From Vitis vinifera (taxonomy: Eukaryota; Streptophyta; Magnoliopsida; Vitales; Vitaceae): 64,000 bases of DNA. Position numbers and translations under genes: made by a program. The notes beneath the pieces were generated by a model. That model worked only from the letters and a program-made list of their open reading frames with translations. It did not search any database and was not told the DNA's origin. The stretch is from contig NC_081807.1 of NCBI RefSeq assembly GCF_030704535.1, positions 19,444,001-19,508,000 on the forward strand, read 5' to 3'. Shown in pieces: positions 44,963 to 56,018 of the stretch (position 1 is the stretch's first letter; each line of letters begins with the position of its first letter).

Positions 44963-46283
44963 TTTTAGGAATTTGAGGCTAATCCAACCTATGGTAATCA
45001 CCCTAAAGGGGGGGGGGGGGGTGAATAGGGTGATGGTCTCTTTTCACAAATTTAAACAAGTGAATGCAAGAGACAATTATATGCAAGTATATAATAATCA
45101 ATATATAGATAATTGCATATAAATTAAAGAGTAGGGAAGAGAGAATGCAAACACAAAAGTATATAGTGGTTCGGCGCAACCCGACCTACATCCACTCTCC
45201 TCTAGCTTCAATCCCAAGCTTGAGGTTCCACTAATCCAAGGCTTCCAAACCAAGCCTTCAAGCAATACAATTGGATTATGGTTCCAATTCACCTTCTTGG
45301 ACTTTTGGCTTCAAACACCTTTTACATTTCTCAAGAGATATCCCACTCTTGAACAACCCCTCAAGTGATACCTCACACTTAAGAAAATTCCTCTCAAAGA
45401 TTTACAAATGAATGATCTCTCAAAAATCCTAGCACAAGAACTTTAAGCTCAAATGATACAAGAAAAACTAGGATTGAATGGTGCACTAAAGATATGCAAG
45501 TTTTGAAACAATGGTGCACTAAAAAAATACTCTTCCAAGGCTCAAATATAATCAAGAAAGATTTGGGAAGGTTAAGCTCATGAAACAATGAAGATTGGAG
45601 CCTTTTTATAGAAGAAAAAAAAGTCAAACTAGTCGTTGGGGGTTCGACCGGTCGAGCTAGGGGTCGACCGGTTGACTAGCCGTTAGTATTTAATGCTTGG
45701 TAGGTGACCGTTGGGCTTCAACCGGACCTCAATCAGACCTCGATCGGACCTCAACCAGTTGAGGTTCAACCTTGATCGGGAAGAGAAGGCCATTGGGAGA
45801 GAGAGAAACTTTTTAGCCTCCCTTAATCGGTCCTCGATCGGATGAGCACAACCGGTCGACCGGTTGAACCGGTTGAGCCATTTTTTTGGCTCAACACCCA
45901 ACCTTTTTCAACTTAAAACCTTTTAACACAAGTTTGAAAATCATTTAACACAAGGTTTTAGTTGAAAACATGAAATCATCCAATTCTTAAGATATTTAAA
46001 ACAATATTACTCTTGGATGATTTTGGTGCATAAATAAAGAATGAAATGCATGAAAGTCCTAGTGCACCAACAACCTTACAAAGAGATCTTATGAAGCTTT
46101 GGTCTTGAAAAACTCTTCTCTTTGAGGTGGTCTTCTTCTTCATGATTTCTCCTTGGCTTGATTTGTCTTTGTGATTGCCACTTTGGAAATCGTCTTGCCT
46201 AATCACACTTGAAATATGATCATTAGTTCTAAACCTTGTTTTGTTATCATCAAAATCAAGATTAACCAAACCTTGGTTTCACA
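44963..46283 (-). repeat. 3' LTR of the gag-only element
   Basis: The first bases are TTTTAGG where the partner has TGTTAGG. It carries a poly-G run near 45007-45020 and a cluster of CCGGT/GACCGG motifs at 45640-45880, including the palindrome ACCGGTCGACCGGT. Confidence 0.9.
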
Positions 46284-47108
46284 ATCTCCCCCTTTTTGAT
46301 GATGACAAAACCAAGGTTGCTAAAATGTTCCCCCTCAATATATGCTCCTTTGAATTTAGAAAACTTTCAAGTTTAGAAACTTTAAGGAGTATATTAAGGA
46401 TACTCAAAATGATATAATCAAACATAAATAGCATAAAAAGCATTTAGCAATTTGGCAAGACATTATTTATTAAATATGATGCATACAAATATAACCAATA
46501 AAGCATGTAACATCAATATGAATAGGATTGCTAAAACAATATTGAAATATCTTCCCAAGTTAGCAACCTACCATTATTTCTCCCCCTTTTTGTCATCAAC
46601 AAAAAGTTTCAATAAAGTATATAAGGGGAATCACATGTTATCAAAAGTTTAAAAAATAAACAATAAGCATGATATGATTTCTCATGAAAAAGAATCTCCT
46701 CCTTTTTCATTTGAGAATAGTTTCCAAATAAAAGATTGCTCATCTTTAGAGCATTCCCAATTTAAAGCATGATTTGGAAAAATATATATGGGAGAACATT
46801 TGCATTTAAAAAGATATATAACATGCATTGAATAACATTTTTAGGGCATACAAGTATATGATCATTTAGTTTTACCTAGGTCTAAAAAAAATCTTCTTTT
46901 TAATCCAAACCTTGGTTTAACAAATATACTAATTTTATCAAAGTGATACCAAATGATATATTATTAATATGCCAAAAATATACCAAGTGTTAGCAAAAAT
47001 GATATTAACAAATTAAGCTTTTAGAAGGGATACCATTACCAATATCATCAATGCATTTTTTCCAAGGTAAGCATATCTTCCTTCTTGTATGGATCCCTAC
47101 AAAACAAA

Positions 47109-48776
47109 TTAAGTAACCTTTGGTACCCATATTTTTTTGGGTCCTAGAGGGTTAGTGACCTTGGATTTCTGAACCCAAACCTTTTTAGCTTTAGCATTTG
47201 AATTCTTTTGAGAACCATTTCTTAAGGGACATGTACTACTAATGTGCCCTCCTCTTCCACAAAAGTTGCAAGTGGTGGAAGAATTTGCATTTACGTATTC
47301 TTTTACAAAGTAGTTTTTAAAATACTTTTGATTTTTTGATGATTTGAATCCTAGCCCTTGTTTGTCAAAGACACATTTTTGGCTAGATAAGATCATTTCA
47401 AAAGATTTTTGTCCACAAGAGAAAATTGAAAGAGAGGAGGTTAACCATTCATTTTTCTTTTTCAAAATCTCATTTTCACTCCTCAAAATCTCATTTTCTT
47501 TTTTAAGATGAGTTTTAGATAATTCATCAATTGAAAATTTTTCTTTCACTTCTTCAAGTTCCTTTTCAAGTTTTTGAATTTTCTTTTTAAGAGAATTATT
47601 TTTCAAACTAAGTTTTTCAAAATCCTCATATAATTCTTCAAAAACATCATGCATATCTTCATCACTAAAGTTAGAGTTTACCTCATCAATATCATCTATT
47701 GCCATGAAGCACATGTTTGCCACTTCCTTCTCATTTTCTTCTTCGGAGGATTCTTCACTTTCACTCCAAGTGGCCATCATTGCCTTCTTCATTCTTCTCT
47801 TGGCTTCACTCTTGTAGAGAGGACAATCATATTTGATGTGTCCTAGTTTTTTGCACTTGAAGCATGTCAAATCTCTTTTCTCTTCCCATTTCTCATTGTC
47901 ACCATGGGATGAAGATTCATTTTTAGAAGGATCCCTTCTAGAGGTGAATTTCCTTCCTCTAAACCTTTCACCTCTCATGTATTTGTTGAGCTTTCTTGTG
48001 ATGAGGGCTAGATCATCATCTTCATCACTTGGCTTTTCTTCTTCAACATCTTCTTCTTCCTTGGTTGTAGCTTTGAGGGCTATGCTCTTCTTTTTTTTGT
48101 CTTCACCCTCTTGTAGCTTCTTTGTCAAATTGATCTCATATGTCATTAATGACCCTACGAGCTCTTCCATAGGTAGCTTAGTCAAGTCTTTTGCTTCTTG
48201 AATTGCGGTGACCTTGGTATGCCATTTTGATGGGAGAAACCTCAATATCTTCATCACCTTCTCAGATTCCTTGTAGGTTTTTCCTAAAGCTTCAAGACCA
48301 TTGACAATATCAGTGAACCTAGTAATCATCTCAACAATAGTCTCAGTTTCTTTCATTGAAAACAATTCATAGTTATGAACAAGTAAATTGATCTTTGACT
48401 CTTTCACTTGATTAGTTCCTTCATGAGTTATTTCAAGCAACCTCCAAATTTCTTTTGCCGATTTGCATTGACATATTCTATTATATTCATTTCTATCCAT
48501 AGCACATTGCAAAGTAAAAACGACTTTAGCATTTAATTGAAAGTTTCTTCTATCAAGCTCATTCCATTCTTGCTTGGGTTTTGGAACCAAAACTCCATCA
48601 ACTAGTTTAGTGGGAAAAGTTGGGCCATCTTCAATGACATCCCATACATCTAAATCAGTAGATTGCAAATACCAAGTCATTCTAGTTTTCCAATAGGGAT
48701 AGTTGGTTCCCGTAAAGAATGGAGCTCTATGTTTTGAAAAATTTTCAGCTTGGGATTAGCTTGATGGAATAACCAT
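47109..48776 (-). CDS. Copia-type gag with two zinc knuckles, one nonsense codon near the start
   Basis: From the ATG at 48776 the frame meets a UAA at codon 7 (48758-48756). It is then open for 550 codons to 47109, or for 523 residues from the internal Met at 48680. It contains the UBN2-type gag core (YPYWKTRMTWYLQS to LPSKWHTKVTAI), a first CCHC knuckle CFKCKKLGHIKYDC, a long acidic and coiled-coil region (about residues 300-420), a second knuckle CNFCGRGGHISSTC, and an end GPKKIWVPKV. In autonomous elements that end is followed by the protease. The domain order resembles Sirevirus-like gag, an inference. The protein would form the capsid of the particle. No pol follows. Confidence 0.85.
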
Positions 48777-48828
48777 TTCTTCTTAGATGATTAAGTCTTA
48801 AAAAAAGAGGTCTAGCTCTGATACCAAT

Positions 48829-50197
48829 TGTTAGGAATTTGAGGCTAATCCAACCTATGGTAATCACCCTAGAGGGGGGGGGGGGGGTGAATAGGGTGAT
48901 GATCTCTTTTCGCAAATTTAAACAAGTGAATGCAAGAGACAATTATATGCAAGTATATAATAATCAATATATAGACAATTGCATATAAATTAAAGAGTAG
49001 GGAAGAGATAATGCAAACACAAGAGTTTATAGTGGTTCGGTACAACCCGACCTACATCCACTCTCCTCTAGCTTCAATCCCAAGCTTGAGGTTCCACTAA
49101 TCCAAGGCTTCCAAACCAAGCCTTCAAGCAATACAATTGGATTATGGTTCCAATTCACCATCTTGGACTTTTGGCTCTAAACACCCTTTACACTTCTCAA
49201 GAGATATCCCACTCTTGAACAACCCCTCAAGTGATACCTCACACTTGAGAAACTTCCTCTCAAAGATTTACAAATGAATGATCTCTCAAAAATCCTAGCA
49301 CAAGAACTTTAAACTCAAATGATACAAGAAAAACTAGGATTGAAAGGTGCACTAAAGATATGCAAGTTTTGAAACAATGGTGCACTAAAAAATACTCTTC
49401 CAAGGCTCAAATATAATCAAGAAAGATTTGGGAAGGTTAAGCTCATGAAACAATGAAGATTGGAGCCTTTTTATAAAAGAAAAAAAGTCAAACTAGCCGT
49501 TGGGGGTTCGACCGGTCGAGCTAGGGGTCGACCGGTTGACTAGCCGTTAGTATTTAATGCTTGGTAGGTGACCGTTGGGCTTCAACCGGACCTCAACCGG
49601 ACCTTGACAAGACCTCAATTGGTTGAGGTTCAACCTTGACCGGGAAGAGAAGGCCATTGGGAGAGAGAGAAACTTTTTAGCCTCCCTCAACCGGTCCTCG
49701 ACCGGATGAGCACAACCGGTCCTCGACCGGATGAGCACAACCGGTCCTCGACCGGATGAGCACAACCGGTCGACCAGTTGAACCAGTTGAGCCATTTTAT
49801 TGGCTCAACACCCAACCTTTTTCAACTTAAAACCTTTTAACACAAGTTTGAAAATCATTTAACACAAGGTTTTAGTTGAAAACATGAAATCATCCAATTC
49901 TTAAGATATTTAAAACAATATTACTCTTGGATGATTTTGGTGCATAAATAAAGAATGAAATGCATGAAAGTCCTAGTGCACCAACAACCTTACAAAGAGA
50001 TCTTATGAAGCTTTGGTCTTGAAAAACTCTTCTCTTTAAGGTGGACTTCTTCTTCATGATTTCTCCTTGGCATGATTTGTCTTTATGATTGCCACTTTGG
50101 AAATCATCTTGCCTAATCATACTTGAAATATGATCATTAGTTCTAAACCTTGTTTTGTTATCATCAAAATCAAGATTAACCAAACCTTGGTTTCACA
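48829..50197 (-). repeat. 5' LTR of the gag-only element
   Basis: Compared with its partner it has two extra copies of a 25-bp unit (three tandem copies at 49696-49770, built on CCTCGACCGGATGAGCACAA), which explains the 48-bp length difference. It shares the poly-G run near 48875 and the CCGGT-rich block. Confidence 0.9.
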
Positions 50198-53052
50198 AAG
50201 ATCACTTGTAAAGTCTGAGTCAACATAGCCTTTGACAACGAGTAATTCTGATATTTCAAAACATAATGCAACAATTGAGGTACCTTTGATGTATCTAAGG
50301 ATCCTCTTAACTATATTCCAATGCTTTTTCCCTAGATTTTGCATGAACCAACTTACTACTTCCATTGCTTGTACAAAGTCTTGTCTTGTACAAATCATAA
50401 CAAACATTAAGTTTCCCACTACTGATGCATATAGTGTTCAAAATATTTCCATCCTTTTCGCTTCATTACTAGGACTCATACTTGAGGATAATTTGTAATT
50501 CACAAGAAGTGGGGTAGAAATTGGCTTACAATCATGCATGTTGAAGCAATGTAAAATTTTCTTCAAACAGTTTTTCTACGAGAGCCAAATCTTCTTTCTT
50601 TGTCTATCTCGGTGAATTTGCATCCCTAGAATCTTGTTTTTTGGTCTTATATCCTTCATCTCAAACATCCTAGCCAACCGTGCCTTTAATTCTTGGACTC
50701 AATTTTTGTTGGGGCTTACAACTAACATGCAACTAACATGTCATCCACGTACAATAACAAGATAATAAAATCATCACCCTTAAACCTCTTATAATATATA
50801 CAATGATCTTAACTGAGTGTATTGTATCTAAGGCTTAATATGAAGGAATCAAATCTCTTGTACCAACATCTTGGCGCCTGTTTTAGACCGTATAGAGATT
50901 TGGTTAACCTATAAACCAAGTTCTCTTTCCTATTTTCTTCAAACCTTTTCGGTTGGAGCATATAAATTTCTTCTTCAAGCTCTCCATCAAGAAACATAGT
51001 TTTCACATCTAACTGCTCAAAGTGAAAATCAAATATAACACACATAGCTAGGGCTACTTAAATCAATGTAAGTCGAACATTTGGAGAAAATATCTTGTTG
51101 AAATCAACACCTATTTTTAGAGCATATCCTTTAACCACCAGTCTTGCACGATACCGTTCTACTTTATCATTACTATCATATTTGATCTTATAAACCCACT
51201 TGTTTCCAATAGTTTTTTTTTTCCAGGTGGTAGTAACACAAGTTTCCATATTTGGTTCTTATGCAAGGCTTCAACATCTTCTTGCATTATTGCCATCCAT
51301 AAAGATGAATCTGAATTGTTTATGACCTCCTGATAATTTGAAGGTTCTCCATCTTCTGTAAGAAGACATGCAATATGCAACATCGGTTGCTATAACAAAC
51401 ACTGAGTGCTAGGAAGGTTCTCTTCTTTCTCGGATTGATCGCTGCACTTCAGGTATCTCATACTCAACTGGTACTTGTTCATTATGCTTTGAAACTATTT
51501 CAGAAGATTCTGGTTGTTCTTGTTCTGGCTGTTTGTTTCCAATGAAACTTATAGTATCTGGATTTTTTTATCAGTGTGTTATCTCTTTTTTCACTTTGTA
51601 GCATGTCTTATACAAAGATGGCATATTTGTTGATGATAACCTTGCGGGCAATGAGATCCTACAGATGATACCCCTTTACTCCATCAGCATACCCAAGAAT
51701 ATGCATTTTTTGGATTTTGGATCCAACTTTGTTCTTTCTTGGTCATTATACATCACATAAGCAGGACACCCAAATATGTACAAGAAGGAATAGTCTATTA
51801 GCTTACTAGTCCACATCTCCATAGGTGTCTTCATCTCAATTGCTGTTGATGAAGACCTATTAATTATATAGTAGGCAGTTTTGGTTGCTTCAGCCCAATA
51901 TGTTTTGGGTAGTCCTGTAGTTTTCAACATAGCTCTCATTCTTTCTACGAGAGTTCTATTTGTTTGCTCTGCTATGCCATTTTGTTGTGAAGTGTAAGCA
52001 ACAATCTTTTGTCGTTGTATGCCTTCTTGACTACAAATGCATCAAACTCTTGGTTACAGAATTCTCCTCCATTGTTTGTCCTCAAACATTTAATCTTCTT
52101 TCCCATTTCAAGCTCCTTCTATGCTTTAAAGGCTTTGAATAGTGGAAAAACATCTGACTTTCTCTTAATGGGGTACACCCAACATCTTTTGGAATAATCA
52201 TCTATAAACAACACCAAATAGTTTGCTCCCCTAAGAGATGTGACCAGTGATTTCCAAACATCAGAGTGAACCAAGTATAAAATGTCCTTACTTCTTACAG
52301 TAGATCCATTGAATCTTAATCTATGATGTTTACTGATAACATAGTGCTCATAGAATGGTAGACTTACAGTTTTGAGTTTAAGAAGCAACTTTTGATCAGA
52401 GAGAATTTTCAATCTCTTTTTTGACATGTGAGCCACCTCATTGTTAATTTTTCTCCAGAGTTTGCAACAAAAGTCTCTGCGTCTTGATATGTCTTCCTAT
52501 GCAACATGTACAAATTTGCAGCAATCTTCTCTACCTTCATCACCACAAACGTACCTCTAATAACCTTCATGATTCCCCTTTTAACATGGAATTCATATCT
52601 AAGGTCATCCAGTTGTCCCATTGATAACATATTTTTCTTTAAGCCTTTTACATGTCATACCTTTGGAATAGTGCGAATCACACCATCATCCATCTTTGCT
52701 TTGATGGAGCCAAAGCCAACAATCTCCAAGGCATGATCATTACCCATGTACACTGATCTTCCTGAGATAGGTTCATATTGGTGAAACCATTCTCTATGAG
52801 AAGTCATGTGCCATGTTGCTGTTGAGTCAATTGACCTAACTTCAACATATCATTTTCTGCCCTTCGTAATTGTTGTTGCCTCATTGTACAAGATTTCACC
52901 TACATCCGAAGTACTTGCTACATAACTCTAAGCATTTGATGGCTTAAATTTTTCTCTTTCATGTTTTTCTCTACCCCTCCTTTGTAGTGCCCACACTCCT
53001 TTTTTACGTGCCCTTGCTTTTCATAGTGATAACATTTAAGTGATATGGTTGC

Positions 53053-53759
53053 AAAGATATCAGATTTTGGCATGGCAAGGGTTTTTGGTGAAAATCAAAA
53101 TGCAGCTAATACTCGTAGAATTGTAGGAACATAGTGAGTCTACTCCCCTGCCTTTCACATAACTCTGATAACTTAATATGGTAGAAAACAAAGTAATGGG
53201 CATCACTTGCAACAACGAATACATGGTCTCTGAGTATGCAATGAAGGGAATGTTCTTTGTGAAATATGATGTATTCAGCTTTAGTGTTATCTTGCTTGAG
53301 ATCATCAGTGGGAAAAGAAAATAGTGGCTTCTACCTCACGGGACATGCTCACACATTCTCAGCATAGGTTATTTTTTTTGTCTTTGGTCTACAATTAGGA
53401 TTTTCTAATGTAATGTACTTTTTATCTAAGATACAATTCAATGAGTTGCAAATGCACATGCATAGAAACTATGGAATGAAGGAAAATAATTGGAATTTGG
53501 ACATCATTTGCTGACAAAATCATGCCCCACAGAAGTTGTTCGGAGATGTATCCATATTGGGTTTTTGTGTGTTCAGGAAAATCAAGCAGACAGACCCATA
53601 ATGTCATTTGTGGTTGTTCTGTTGGAAAGTAAATCAATTGCTCTTCCTGAACCAAGACAACCACCATTGTCTGTTGGCAGAGCTGTTCAGTTTAATCAAT
53701 CTCCCACAACACCTCACTTTGTAAACGAGCTCACTATTTCTAGTCTTCTGCCATGGTGA
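53053..53759 (+). pseudogene. CRK copy 3: C-terminal kinase exons only
   Basis: The sequence opens inside the activation-segment exon ([26 protein letters not shown], donor at 53134). It continues with a decayed [22 protein letters not shown] exon (about 53212-53330, with a stop). It ends with the last exon (about 53459-53759; RCIHIGFLCVQENQADRPIMS and a tail PLSVGRAVQFNQ...SSLLPW). Everything upstream was lost where the old Copia element abuts it. The tail differs from copies 1 and 2, so it belongs to another CRK subgroup. Confidence 0.85.
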
Positions 53760-54317
53760 TAGCAACCAGCATTCCCATTGCTTTCTATTGTTGGTAATTG
53801 TTCTATGAATTTCCAACAAATTCTAAATATCAGTTTCCATTGATTGTGATTTACTTTTATATGGCATGTAACAATATCTAGTATTACCCCTCTAATAGAT
53901 ATCTTCAGTTCTAATTTCTATCTTAAACTTTGAAGGAGGATTTTTCCCCTTTGTAGCATTTCTTCATATTGTTATGCAACTTTTGAACAATTCTTACATA
54001 TATTTTCAAAATGAAAAGGCCATATAAATAGAATATAATCATTCCCATATAGAAAGAACAATTTTTTTTTTTTTTTTTTTTTGTTGTTGATAACGATAAG
54101 CCTCAAATATTCACACATATTGGTGGAAGCAAAAGATCACCAACCAAACGGAAAAGAATGAATGTCTAAAAATGGATGATTGCGAGAGAAAGGGTTGTTT
54201 TAATTATCCATCCATTAATGTAGCTGGAAGATGGTGACTTGATATTGCTAAAGTCACTATCGGACAACCTGTAGAAATTAACTTGAGGATGTTGACTAGT
54301 AAAATGTGGATGAAAAG
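53760..54317. other. Spacer after CRK copy 3
   Basis: Contains a 20-base poly-T run near 54062-54082, otherwise nothing recognised. Confidence 0.4.
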
Positions 54318-54600
54318 TGATGCAGGACCACATACACTCCCAAAAGATTAAGCTAATAGGGGTAAATGTAGCCTCACATATACCCCCACTCAATTGTTGA
54401 TGCTCACGTCAACGAGCACTAGGTGAGCTAGGCTCGGATACCAAATGATGCAAGATCACATACACTCCTAAAAGCTTAAGGTAACGGGTTAGAGGTAGCC
54501 CCACATATGAGGCCCAATAAACTTTAGTAATAGGTCGATGTGGGACATTGGACTTCCGTTCATCCTACATAAAAAAGGCTAGTCAGTAGTAATGCTAACA
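54318..54600 (-). mobile_element. TRIM-type miniature LTR retrotransposon with truncated 3' LTR
   Basis: The 5' LTR is 54446-54600 (155 bp, TGATGCAAGA at the left, ATGCTAACA at the right). Next to it the minus strand reads TGGTATCCGAGCC, close to the initiator-Met primer site. About 65 bp of internal DNA follow, with a purine tract GAGTGGGGG. The second LTR (54318-54378) has lost its first 90 bp or so. No coding capacity. This fits terminal-repeat retrotransposons in miniature. Confidence 0.7.
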
Positions 54601-55594
54601 ACAACCATTGTTGAATATTTAAGAAATATACTCTATTGACTGAGATTTTATTCAAGCTGAGATTTATGCAAGCCTTATCAGTCTCTTTCCATATCCTTAT
54701 TTTCAACAATAATCATTTTTATCTTACCTAACCAGGGAAAATTATTGTTTTTATAGTATAGAGCAACAAAGACTCGAAGCAACAAAGATTTAAACTAGAA
54801 AAAAGAAAAAGTCAGAGTTGATTTGATCTATATATGGCTTCAGTTATGTAGCTCTATCTACCAAACATTGGATTGAGTCTTGACCACTTGATTCCTCTCC
54901 TGCTTACTGTCATGTCATTTATAAAGGAAAGAGAGAAGAAAAAACCTACATTTGAATGTAGGATATGACATAATTAGTGTTCACCATGCATCAAGTTTTA
55001 TAATATTTGAGTTCATTATAAACTTTTATTAGAACATAACTACCACATCATTCATGAAAAGATTAAAACATCGACTTTATCTTTAGTTCATTATAGTTTG
55101 TTGATTTCATATATATTAATCCTAATTGAGTAACATTATAATTTTTTTTAGAATTTTTAAAAGACTATGAAAGTCTGCAGCAAAATCAATTAATATTTTG
55201 TTAGAATTAATATTGTTCTGCTGTGTTCCATACAATGACACTGGAGTCCAACTTCTTTGGGTGAAAGTATGGCCTGTTCCAGTTAAATTTAATATTTGAA
55301 GCATAGACAACTTCCTGGAAAAAATCTATAGTCAATTGGCCACAAATAGCCTACAACCTTGATGAATATTTTACCAGACTCTGTCTTGAAACTAAAGTCA
55401 AATTTGTCTTTGATTTTTCTAAGCACACAAAAAATTTCCAAGAAACTCAGGTTTCTAAGGACCAAATATTGGTCCTAAGATCAAGAAAAACAATTTTCGG
55501 GAAAATCCAATTGATTATTGACCTGTTTATAGTCTAAAGGGATAAGGAAAACTGGGCATAAGTGTTGTCTAGACAGTTCTCAAAAAAGGAAAAT
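54601..55594. other. Region upstream of CRK copy 4
   Basis: AT-rich; holds whatever promoter CRK copy 4 had. No gene is recognised. Confidence 0.4.
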
Positions 55595-55704
55595 ATGGTG
55601 TCCTCCCAAAGTGTGTCAAAAACCATTTAATTGCTTTTCATTTATTCTGTTCTTGTTGGCTTTCCTGATCTCGTCTGTGTTGATCCTCCTTATAATGTTT
55701 GTTC

Positions 55705-56006
55705 TGTTGATCTTAGATTAAACACTTATGCAGAATATATATTTTTAGGCTGCTAGAACACACATTTTATTGATGAAGAGTGTTGAATTTATACATGAGC
55801 TTGTAATTGAAATGACATTAGAATAGCAAAAAATCAAGCTACTAGATGATGAACAACTACTTCCTATAAAATAGAAACCAAATCTTGACCAAATAAAAAC
55901 AAGAAAATATTTGGATGTTGCAAATTTTGTGCAAGACTCCACCTGCAATATTTAACTTCAAAATTCAAATTCCAGCAGTTACTAAGGAAAAATTCAAAAT
56001 TCAACA
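55705..56006 (-). repeat. 3' LTR of the Copia in CRK copy 4
   Basis: 302 bp, TGTTGATCTTAG at the left, AAATTCAACA at the right. The last base of the partner is G instead of A. Confidence 0.92.
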
Positions 56007-56018
56007 CTCCTCCTTGAC

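Larger units (their letters stand above)
44963..50197 (-). mobile_element. Gag-only LTR retrotransposon nested in the Copia RNase H region
   Basis: LTRs are at 44963-46283 (1,321 bp) and 48829-50197 (1,369 bp), flanked by a perfect target duplication AAGAT (44958-44962 and 50198-50202). On the minus strand the primer site TGGTATCAGAGC lies two bases inside the 5' LTR (48815-48826), and a purine tract AAAAAGGGGGAGA abuts the 3' LTR at about 46284-46297. The internal part is only 2.5 kb and holds a gag frame plus about 800 bp of noncoding DNA. There is no protease, integrase, reverse transcriptase or RNase H. The LTRs differ by a few per cent, so it is older than the insertion in the BBE-like gene. 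It must have relied on enzymes from another element. Confidence 0.88.
44144..53045 (-). mobile_element. Old, 5'-truncated Copia element hosting a nested gag-only element
   Basis: The 3' LTR is 44144-44484 (341 bp, TGTTATG at the left, CATAACA at the right), followed by a purine tract (AAGTGGGAAAA). RNase H (SAL/HIARNP..., 44567-44960) continues at 50203-50420. Then come reverse transcriptase (about 50800-51380, LDVKTMFL and SLYGLKQAPR), integrase (about 51676-52436) and a zinc knuckle ([14 protein letters not shown] near 53010). The sequence stops abruptly at about 53045 against kinase sequence; the rest of gag and the 5' LTR are missing. Many stops and frameshifts show it is inactive. It is split by the element at 44963-50197. 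Confidence 0.85.

Noticed and set aside
47649..48201. Plus-strand Ser/Phe-rich frames
   Set aside because: They are antisense shadows of the acidic, Lys- and Glu-rich gag frame.
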